This document shows positions 56,439 to 64,000 of a stretch of 64,000 bases of DNA, one piece after another. Source of the stretch: Amborella trichopoda (Eukaryota; Streptophyta; Magnoliopsida; Amborellales; Amborellaceae); the NCBI RefSeq assembly GCF_000471905.2, contig NW_006494789.1, positions 7,180,097 through 7,244,096 on the forward strand, given 5' to 3'. The notes beneath the pieces were generated by a model. That model made no database searches. It saw only the letters and a list, made by a program, of their open reading frames with translations, and was not told the origin of the DNA. The position numbers were made by a program, and so were the translations under genes. The first letter of the stretch is position 1, and each line of letters begins with the position of its first letter.

Positions 56439-59068
56439 TGTCACTTTCACCTACCAGATTCATGCTGCCACACACCCCGCTTGTCCTTGTGCATGTGTGG
56501 TGCTTCCACTTGTCCAGCCTTGAACTGCCACTCAGTCAACAGGGTACTTAAGAGCCAACAGTTAGACTCATTAGAAGCTCACTGCTATCTCATTGTTCAA
56601 GCCTTGTAAGAAGCTTGAGGAGGATTGTAACAGAAGAATTGAAGGCATCATTGTTGATTAAGTGGATCTACCACCCCTACATCAAGTTTATAGAAGAATG
56701 AAATTGAATGCTTACAAGCATGGAAAATGTGATAAAGAACAAATGTTTATAGTGATTTTATGTACCAGTCTACTGAACTGATGCCTCTACTGTATGGTTA
56801 GTTTTGATGTTAAGAATGGGTTTATTGCTCACAAAACTTTATGGAAACATAATTATGTATGTCTAAATTAAATGGAACTGATTCTATGTTAATATCTACT
56901 GTGGATTGAAAGTTATTGTTTCATGAAGCATGCCCTGTGACACTGTGAATTTCAAAGAACTTGCATATTTTTATATTAAGATTTGAATAGCCAAATGACA
57001 TCCAAAATGACCTCAAATCACTGCCATTGGAAAGATATTTGTGTCTACTAAAATATTCATGTTTTAATCTTGCTGAAATTCTTTATGCATGAAGAATTAT
57101 GTTTTAAAATATGCACATTAGTCACTGTTGACAGATTTAGTAAATTTTCAAAAATGGTGTTCCTGTTGTTATGAATTTTGGCTAAACAAATGGAGTTTAG
57201 TTTCTCCTAAGCCATTACCATTTGAAAGATCTCTGAGTATTCTTGAAATCACATTTTGAACACATTTCCAAATTCCTCTAATATTGAAAGTTATCCCATT
57301 ATATGTAAAGGTATATTATTGTAGACAAATTTTACTAAAGTTCAAAACCATCACTTTGGTTGTCAAAAACGTTTGAGTAACCAAATGGAGTCCAAATTTT
57401 TTAAACTTCTTTTTTTTAAAATATGAGTGTTTATACTCGAACTTTAGTTTTGGAACCACCTTGAAATGCCTTATGAATTGAACGTTACAACTGCGTTAAG
57501 TGAGACATGTCACTGTCTCAGGTATACAGTAGGAAACAGATAGTGAGCCCCCATTGCACTACACTTTTGAAGGGCCAAAAAGGGTCCAATTACTTTCAAA
57601 CCACCCCCATTTAAAATCTGTGCGTGTCTAGTGTAAAATTGGTTTAGGAACCATCTCCGAATTCTACGCGAATCGAAATTTATGACTCTATTTATGATCG
57701 GACATCACTGCCTGAAATTGCAGGAAATGTGAGTTGTGATACTCAAAATGTGATATTGATACTATCATTTTGTGATACAGATACTACTATTCTACGATAT
57801 TACTACCATCATTCTGTGAAACTGATACTATCATTATGTGATATTGATACTATCATTCTGTGATACTCATAAGCCGAACGGATACTGACACTATGTAATG
57901 GGCCACCCATTAGTAGTGGATTCTATTATTCTGTGACTATGAAATTGATACTGACTCTGATCATTACAAAATGGGCCTCCCATTGGTAATGGGTAATGTG
58001 ATACTGTTTATACTGTGAGATATTGTACCACTGACCACCACGCAATAGGACACCCATTGGTGGTTGGATACTGATTTGCCAAAAATTTATTGACTGTACC
58101 TCGACCCCCATGATAGGAATGGGGTCGAGAAGTGAAACTGGATAATAGGGCAGTGTAACGCTCCCTCGCCAGAAGGGCATAAGGAGAGGGTCATGTCTTG
58201 CAAGGGCACTGCCTATCGAATATCCCGAAAGCACGTTGGGGATGTGTGTGTGTGTGTGTGTGAGGACATTACAAGGTAGGACACCCACTTGTCATTGTCC
58301 TCCCTTCTGAGCGAGGGTAGAGGTTCCATGCTATAGGATTGGCTTGACTTGATCGATGAAACTTATATTTCAGGAGTAGGCTTCTCTAGATTTCACTACG
58401 TGAAACTATAAACTGTTAGTCTTACTGTCTGCTTAAAGTGAAATGATGTATGATTTATGCACTGCATGTTCCTGATAACTGAACTGTGTTCATCCTTATA
58501 CTGTGAGAGTATTAAAGGACATAATAGAGGAAACGTTTTTGATATCTTTGTAAATTAGTGAGTACTGTTAACTGTTATTACCATTTATAGAGTTGAAATG
58601 TAAGGGTGTAGATCTGCTTATTGGGTTGTTAGCTCATTCCATTTTTATTCCCATGATTGTAGAGTGATAGTCTTGATCTAAAGGACGGACAATGAGATTG
58701 TGTGTCGAACGCGTGAAGCTCGAACTTTTGGAGAAAGGATTCTACAAACGGTTTTCATAGTAGGTGTTTAGTGGTTGTGTCATTGAGATGTTTTTGTAGC
58801 TCTGTTTTTTTTTGTAGGCCAGTAGTGCCTTGAACTGATTGTAAAGCATTTTGATGAATGAATGTATAAATAAATATGACTTTGCTTTGGGTTAATGTCT
58901 GTCTCATGACATGAATTTTAGTTTTATTTTCATGGTTTGCTTTGATTCCGCACTCGTAACACGTGTTGAGCCACTCCCACCTGAGTGACATTCGCAACCT
59001 CCAGTCGCGATCCAGCACTCTGTTGCCCTCCGTAAGGTACAGCAGGGGTCAGGGGGAGGGTCGTGATA
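56439..59068 (+). repeat. 5' LTR of the Tekay-like element
   Basis: The right end is fixed by the PBS; the sequence ends GGGTCGTGATA. The left end is inferred from TGTCAC at 56439, which mirrors the GTGATA end except for one base. The interior is A/T-rich and non-coding, with short repeats TGATACTATCATTCTGTGA at 57740-57960 and a GT microsatellite at about 58240-58262. No second copy is available to confirm the start. Confidence 0.5.
57740..57960 (+). repeat. Short repeats with GATACTATCATTCTGTGATA
   Basis: About six irregular copies of 25-35 bp within the Tekay-like LTR. Part of a non-coding region. Confidence 0.6.
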
Positions 59069-59072
59069 GTTA

Positions 59073-59084
59073 TGGTATCAGAGT
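59073..59084 (+). promoter_or_regulatory. Primer binding site, initiator tRNA-Met type
   Basis: TGGTATCAGAGT, one base from the usual TGGTATCAGAGC complementary to plant initiator tRNA-Met, 4 nt after the LTR end. Confidence 0.8.
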
Positions 59085-59181
59085 AGCTAGGATATGATTC
59101 TTAGTCTAAAAAGTTTTAGAACTGTCTTTAGGATAGTTCTTAGATAGACTTGTAACTGGATGCTTGTGTTTTAGGTTGAAG

Positions 59182-60245
59182 ATGCCGAGGACTCATGCCA
59201 ACAATGAGAGTTCAAGCAACAAGAACACCGAGGCCTTCGGTGAATTATTTAGAACTCTAGGGGCCATGACACAAATAATGAGGGAATCGATGTCGGCCCC
59301 ATCTACCCCTTCCACTAACCAAAACGATAGTGGTTTGATACAAAGATTCTGGAGGCTGGCACCTCCGACCTTTGTGGGATAAGGGGGAGTAGAAAAAGCA
59401 GAGAGATGGAGAAGACAGGTGGAGAAGATCTTTGAAGTCTTAAATTGTACAGATGAACAGAAAGTGAGACAGGGCACTTTCATGCTTGAAGGAAAAGCTG
59501 AGCACTGGTGGAGTTCAGTAAAGCAGTCCTGGGAGAGATCAGGAACTATAGCCACTTGGTAGAATTTTCTAGAGGCTTTTTATGAAAAGTATTTTCCTGA
59601 CTCTGTAAGGGAAAGAAAATAAGTGGAATTCATAGAGCAATAGGAGGGAAAGATATTTGTAGAGCAGTACACAATAAAATTTGCTAAGCTCTCAAGATAC
59701 GCGCCGCATATTATTGATATTGAGGAGCGAAAAGCAAGTAAATTTGAGCGGGCTCTTCGACCCACTATATGAGGAAGGATCATTTCAACAAATCTCAAGA
59801 CCTTCTCTCCACTGGTGGATCTTGTCCTAAAGATAGAAAGGGATTGCGAAGATTTTTGTTTGAGGAAAGAAGGGAGATTGGGGATCGCACAACCCGGGAA
59901 TTTTAAGAGGAAGTCCCGACCACCTCCAAGGGGAGAATTTAAGGGTAAGAATGATCAGGGTAGTGCTAAGATTCAACAGACTTTTCTGAGTGATGTAAGG
60001 GGAAATCAATGTCCAGTCTGCCCTCATTGTGGTCTGAGTAATCATACGGCACCTGAATGCTTTAGGAAGACCAGGACCTATTTCCGATATTGTAAGCCAG
60101 GCCATCTAGTTAAAGACTGCCAAGTCAAAGGACTAGAGGACCGACCAAGAACACAAGGTCGGGTTTTTGCCCTAACTGAGCAAGAAAATAAGGCGTCGAC
60201 ATCGATTATTCGAGGTACGCTTTTTGTCTGTGGAATTGAAGCATG
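59182..60245 (+). pseudogene. gag: gag of the Tekay-like element
   Basis: Starts MPRTHANNESSS at 59182; a Met 18 bp upstream is also in frame. A stop follows PPTFVG at about 59380; beyond it are [28 protein letters not shown] and FYEKYFPDS, the plant Gag capsid pattern, with three more stops to 59775. The zinc-knuckle region at 60010-60120 has one intact CCHC motif (CPHCGLSNHTAPEC) and a second in which the first two Cys are Tyr (YFRYCKPGHLVKDC). The frame ends at 60245 and leads into the protease. Confidence 0.8.
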
Positions 60246-61641
60246 AATTTTAATTGATCCAGGATGTTCCCATTCTTTTGTTCCACCACACTTTGCAGGC
60301 CACCTGAATGCTAATCTGCAAAACTTGATTTGACTTTAGTAATATGCACACCCATGGGATAATCTATAGAAACTGAATAGTGTATAAGCATTGTGGGGCT
60401 GTACTTGACGGGCATATGTTACATATAGACCTGATACTCCTAGATATCCAAGACTTTGATATTATCTTATGTATGGACTAGTTGTCCACCCTCTATGCCA
60501 CAGTAAACTGTTATGACAAGATTGTAACTTTTAGATACCCGTACCAACATGAGCTGAGTTTTTCGGGTATAAAAGATGCTTCCCCTTCATACATCATCTC
60601 AGCCCTTCGGGCATCTCGTCTATTGGCCAAAAGATGTGTGGGATACTTGGCTTATGTAATAGAACATCAGGATATCCAGTCCAAGTTAGAAGAGATACCG
60701 ATGTTGACAGAATATCCTGAGGTCTTTCCTGAAGAGTTAACCTCTCTACCACAAGTGAGGGAGATCGAGCTTAAAAGGTAGCCCCTGGTACTGCTCCCAT
60801 TTCTAAAGCCCCTTACAAGATGGCCTCAGCTAAGTTAAAGGATTTAAAAGAGCAATTGCAGGAGTTATTGTATAAAGTGTTAATCCGGCCTAGTCTATCA
60901 TAATGGGGCACACCGGTTCTGTTTGTAAAGAAGAAAGATGGGTCTTTGAGACTATGCATTGATTATAAACAGCTAAATCAGGTGACAGTAAAGAATAAGT
61001 ATCCCTTTCCCAGAATTGATGACTTATTTAATCAACTTCAAGGGGCCCAAGTATTTTCTAAGATTGACCTCCGGTCGGGTTACCATCAGCTGCGGGTTAA
61101 GGAAGACGATGTTCCCAAGACCGCATTCAGAACTCGGTATGGTCATTACAAATTCCTGGTGATGCCATTTGGGTTAACCAACACACCAGTTGTCTTTATG
61201 GATTTGATGAACTAAGTTTTTAGACCCTTCCTAGATAACTTTGTAGTGGTTTTAATTGATGATATCCTCGTGTATTCAAAGAGTTTGAATGAGCATGAAA
61301 GACGCCTAAGGATGGTCCTCCAGACCATAAAATTTAAAAGTTGTACGCCAAGCAAATTAAGAGTGAATTCTGGCCCCTAAGCGTCGTTTTCATCGGACAT
61401 AATGTTTTCAAGGACGGGGTTGTCGTTGACCCTTGTAAAATTGAGACCGTAATTAAGTAGGGAAGACCAACAAATGTGTTTGAAGTCTGTAGTTTTCTAG
61501 GTCTGGTAGGGTACTATAGAAATTTTGTAGAGGGTTTTTCAAAGATAGCACTTTCCTTGATTGGCCTAACCAAGAAGGAAGTAAAGTTCGTAACGTCAGA
61601 TGATTGCGAGAGAAATTATCAGGAATTGAATAAGAGACTGA
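60246..61641 (+). pseudogene. pol: Protease and reverse transcriptase of the Tekay-like element, truncated
   Basis: Protease motif ILIDPGCSHSFV at about 60248-60285, then stops. Frame 60482-60779 carries HELSFSGIK and SRLLAKRCVGYLAY and ends before a frameshift at about 60779. [55 protein letters not shown], then a stop and the active site LIDDILVYS (about 61250-61275). Another frameshift follows. SFLGLVGYYRNFVEGFSKIA (61476-61550) and the start of the RNase H connection up to LTTA complete it. RT copies element RNA; this copy is inactive. Confidence 0.8.
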
Positions 61642-61896
61642 CTACGGCCCGAGTCGATCAAGAAAAGAATAATCTTTTGGCAGGATGAAGACCGGAACGA
61701 TCCGAAATGGAACCTCGAAGATCGCAAAGGTTGCATGGCCATTACAAGATCAGATTTTGAATTTCACGGATTGATAGTGCAGGGGAAAAATCATCATTTT
61801 TCCCGCTTTTCTTAGAATTTCTTTAATTCATTTAATTGTTAATTTTCATCAACTAGGTCAGAATTTGATCATCCACCCATGTTTGGACCTAAAATC

Positions 61897-61947
61897 TATT
61901 TAAGCACGTGAGGTGCTCAGGTAAAAACCCCTTGCTTGATCAATAAA
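61897..61947 (+). promoter_or_regulatory. LTR C promoter and polyadenylation signal
   Basis: TATTTAAG at 61897-61904 after ATCATCCACCCATGTTTGG, and AATAAA at 61942-61947. Same arrangement as LTRs A and B. Confidence 0.5.
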
Positions 61948-62030
61948 ATTTGGGCTTTTTGTTTAAGTGTTTTTGGGGCACGGTCTAGAGCGAGAGAGGA
62001 GAGAGAAGATTTTGGTGGGTACCCTTAGAT

Positions 62031-62690
62031 GTTAGAGGTAATTCTCTCTCTTATCCTCTCTCCTTCTCTCTCCTCCTCTCTTCTTTCTNNNNNNNNNNNN
62101 NNNNNNNNGGTTGGGTACCCGTTACGTATGTTAGAGGTAATTCTCTCTCTTATCCTCTCTCCTTCTCTCTCCTCCTCTCTTCTTTCTCTCTCCTCCTCTC
62201 CTTCTCTCTCCTCCTCTCTTCTTTCTCTCTCCTCCTCTCCTTCTCTCTCCTCCTTCTCTCTCTTAATCTCTCCTCATCCTCTTTCTCTCTTTCTTCTCTT
62301 TCTCTCTCTTCCTCTTTCCTTTCTCTCCTCTTCTTTCCTTTCTCTCTCTACTTCCTTCTTTTCTCTCTCTTTCTTTTCTTACTTTTCTTCCTCTTTCCTT
62401 TCTCTCTCTTCTTCTTTCCTTTCTCTCTCTTTCTTTCTTTTCTCTCTCTTCCTCTTTCTTTTTTCTCTCTTCTTATTCCCTTTATCTCTCTTTCTTTCTT
62501 TTCTCTCTCTTCCTCTTTCTTTTTTCTCTCTTCTTATTCCCTTTATCTCTCTACTTCCTTCTTTTCTCTCTCTTTCTTTCCTTACTCTCTCTTCCTCTTT
62601 CCTTTCTCTCTCTTCTTCTTTCCTTTATCTTTTCTCTTCTTTTCTCTCTCTCTTCTTATTTTTTTTTCTTTCTTCAATCTCTGTCTTTCT
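62031..62690. repeat. CT-rich microsatellite of LTR C
   Basis: Irregular CTCTCTTCCTCTTTC runs, interrupted by the gap at 62089-62108. A long Ser/Leu/Phe frame here is only low-complexity sequence. Confidence 0.85.
62089..62108. other. Assembly gap, 20 N
   Basis: Twenty undetermined bases. The roughly 55 bp before the gap (62030-62088) recur after it (62125-62187) almost exactly, suggesting an unmerged overlap. Confidence 0.95.
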
Positions 62691-62699
62691 ATCTCGCTC

Positions 62700-62930
62700 T
62701 CTTTATACGGACAGCAACGTGGGCTTACCCTTTTTGGCGGGCCTCGCTGTGGTCTCTTTATTCTCTCTCTCTCTCTGCCTCCCTCTCTTCACAGGGACAG
62801 TGATGTGGGCCTGTCCTTTTTGACGGGCCCCGTGTCGGTCCTTGTAGTCTCTTTCTCTGTCTCTTTTCTCTCTCAGAGACAATAATGTGGACCTACCTTT
62901 TTTGGTGGGTGTCGTTGCAGTCTATGATTA
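62700..62930 (+). repeat. Three units of about 85 bp in LTR C
   Basis: Units near 62705, 62797 and 62876, each with a GACAG or GACAATAATG start, ATGTGG or ACGTGG, a CCTTTTTGRCGGGCC-like middle and a CT-rich end. Confidence 0.65.
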
Positions 62931-63007
62931 TTCTCTTTCTTCTAGATCATCTCTCTCCTCTCTCTCTTCTCTTTCTCTGTTCTTTCTGTCTTCTTTCCCT
63001 TTCTTCA

Positions 63008-63580
63008 TAGACGGCAGCTAGGCCGTCGTCTGTGCACTCTCCTCTTCTCTCTCTCTCTGTTCATGAACGATAGATAAGCTGCGGTCTATGCATTCTCTCT
63101 TCCTTCTCTCATTTCACAAATAACTACTAAGCTGTCATCTGTGTATTCTCTCTTCTCTTTGTCTCTTTTCACATACGGCAGCAAAGCCGCTGTCTATACA
63201 TTCTCTCTCTTTCTCTCTTTTCACAGATGGCAGCTAAGCCACTATTTATGCTTTGTCTCTCTCTCTCATCTCTCTTTTCACAGACTGCTAGCCCAAGGTG
63301 CTGTTCATGTACTTTCATTCTCTCTTCTATCTCTTCGCAGACAGCAGCAAAGCTGCTTTCTATGCTCTCTCTTCTCTCTTTTCACAAATGGCAGCCCAAG
63401 CCGTCGTCTGTGTACTCTCACTATCTCTTCTATCTTTTGACAAACGGTAGCCCAAGTCGTTGTCTTAGTACTCTCACTCCCTATTCTCTCTTTTCACAAA
63501 TGGCAGCTAGGCTACCGTCTATGCTTTCCCTTTCTCTTCTCTCTCCCTCTTCACATACGGCAATCAAGCTGCCATCTGTT
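63008..63580 (+). repeat. Tandem inverted-repeat array in LTR C
   Basis: Eleven units of about 50-57 bp starting near 63010, 63067, 63118, 63174, 63228, 63283, 63340, 63387, 63443, 63498 and 63555. Each has a form of ACGGCAGC, a short loop and GCCGTCGTCT, then TATGC or TGTAC and a CT-rich spacer. In one unit (63340) the arms are AGCAGC/GCTGCT. LTR A has a single palindrome of this kind at about 40993-41020. Confidence 0.7.
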
Positions 63581-63884
63581 TCCTTCCTTTTTCTTCTCTC
63601 ACTTTCTTCTCGCACTCTCTTCTCTCTTAACTTTCTTGTTTCTTTTCATTTTTCTCTAAAGTGCTGAGTGAAAGCCAAGCCAGCGTTCGTCTCTCTCTAT
63701 CTCCTGCTCTTTCTTTCTCTTCTTTCTAATGTCTTTTCTTCATTTAACACCTTTTCCCTTTCCCTTTATTGTAAAATATGTCCCTTATCAAGGACATACC
63801 ATAAGGCTATCGAATAGACACAGACTCCTTCATGTTATTTTCCATTTTTCTTTGAGTACACATGCACCTATGCGCTCACCCTAC

Positions 63885-63915
63885 GATAAGGTGGGGTCTT
63901 CTGACCCACTTGTCT
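63885..63915 (+). other. Conserved LTR hairpin, LTR C copy
   Basis: Arms GTGGGGTC and GACCCAC around TTCT, extended by GATAAG and TTGTCT. Sixth copy of the structure. Confidence 0.6.
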
Positions 63916-64000
63916 ATATTCTAATGTGTGTGTGTGGTGACAGGAAAGAAGAGATAAGAAAAGGGAGGTGATTTCCAACTGGCTACAGGTCAGGGGTCAT

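Larger units (their letters stand above)
56439..61641 (+). mobile_element. Truncated Tekay/Del-like chromovirus retrotransposon
   Basis: 5' LTR, initiator-Met tRNA PBS, gag, protease and RT in order on the plus strand. Ends abruptly at about 61641, just after the RT-RNase H connection, where another LTR begins in mid-sequence. RNase H, integrase, chromodomain and 3' LTR are missing. Its A/T-richer sequence and RT type ([18 protein letters not shown]) separate it from the Tat-like copies. Confidence 0.75.
61642..64000 (+). repeat. 5'-truncated LTR (LTR C), continuing past the window
   Basis: Homologous to LTRs A and B from the middle of U3: 61642-61720 aligns with 40528-40600 of LTR A. Contains the conserved U3 block (about 61869), TATTTAAG (61897-61904), AATAAA (61942-61947), a CT-rich block with an assembly gap, an array of about 85-bp units (62700-62930), an inverted-repeat array (63008-63580), one hairpin unit near 63659 and the conserved hairpin at 63885-63915. 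Possibly the 3' LTR of element H; this is inference from nesting order. Confidence 0.7.

Noticed and set aside
62029..62823. 264-codon Ser/Leu/Phe-rich reading frame
   Set aside because: Lies in a CT microsatellite and spans an assembly gap; low complexity, no homologous frame in the other LTRs.

Overview
This window is nuclear DNA from a large, repeat-rich plant genome. The evidence is the density of decayed Ty3/Gypsy LTR retrotransposons of plant-only lineages: a Tat/Ogre-type group with tRNA-Arg primer binding sites, a YVDD reverse transcriptase, two RNase H regions and an antisense gene of the plant mobile domain (PMD) type, plus one Tekay/Del-like chromovirus. I found no convincing host gene, tRNA or rRNA. 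The species cannot be named from the sequence.

Layout. 1-2745: decayed antisense PMD gene (minus strand), its leader and promoter, and minisatellite. 2750-7689: partial LTR and decayed gag of a plus-strand element. 7690-11801: LTR of a minus-strand element plus the 3' internal tail beside it. 11802-25496 (element 2): plus-strand element with 5' LTR, leader ORF, gag, antisense PMD gene with its own promoter, long minisatellite tail and truncated 3' LTR; pol is missing. 25497-36264 (element 3): minus-strand element with 5' LTR, PBS, gag and pol (RT, two RNase H regions, integrase), and only the promoter and leader of the antisense gene. 36265-39609 and 55149-56438 (element H): plus-strand element with LTR end, PBS, gag and protease, split by element 4. 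39610-55148 (element 4): complete 15.5 kb insertion bounded by the 5-bp direct repeat TCCAC, with two LTRs of 4.6 and 4.9 kb, PBS and a gag-only interior. 56439-61641: Tekay-like element with LTR, PBS, gag, protease and RT, cut off within pol. 61642-64000: third plus-strand LTR with a 20-bp assembly gap; it may be the 3' LTR of H.

The Tat-like copies share one plan: LTR, tRNA-Arg PBS, Ser/Pro/Thr-rich leader ORF, gag with repeated CCHC-like motifs, pol (only in element 3), an antisense PMD gene, a long tail of short tandem repeats, LTR. Every coding region carries stops or frameshifts except the short leader ORFs at 13665 and 44111. Elements 2 and 4 look like internally deleted, non-autonomous derivatives.

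The most unusual signals are structural: (i) tandem arrays of hairpin units in the LTRs whose two stems change in a paired, base-pair-preserving way around a constant 12-nt loop; (ii) the antisense PMD gene, with a TATA box and an adjacent hairpin kept in three copies; (iii) other inverted-repeat arrays in the LTRs and tails. All alignments were made by eye, so boundaries are approximate unless a terminal repeat or target duplication fixes them.
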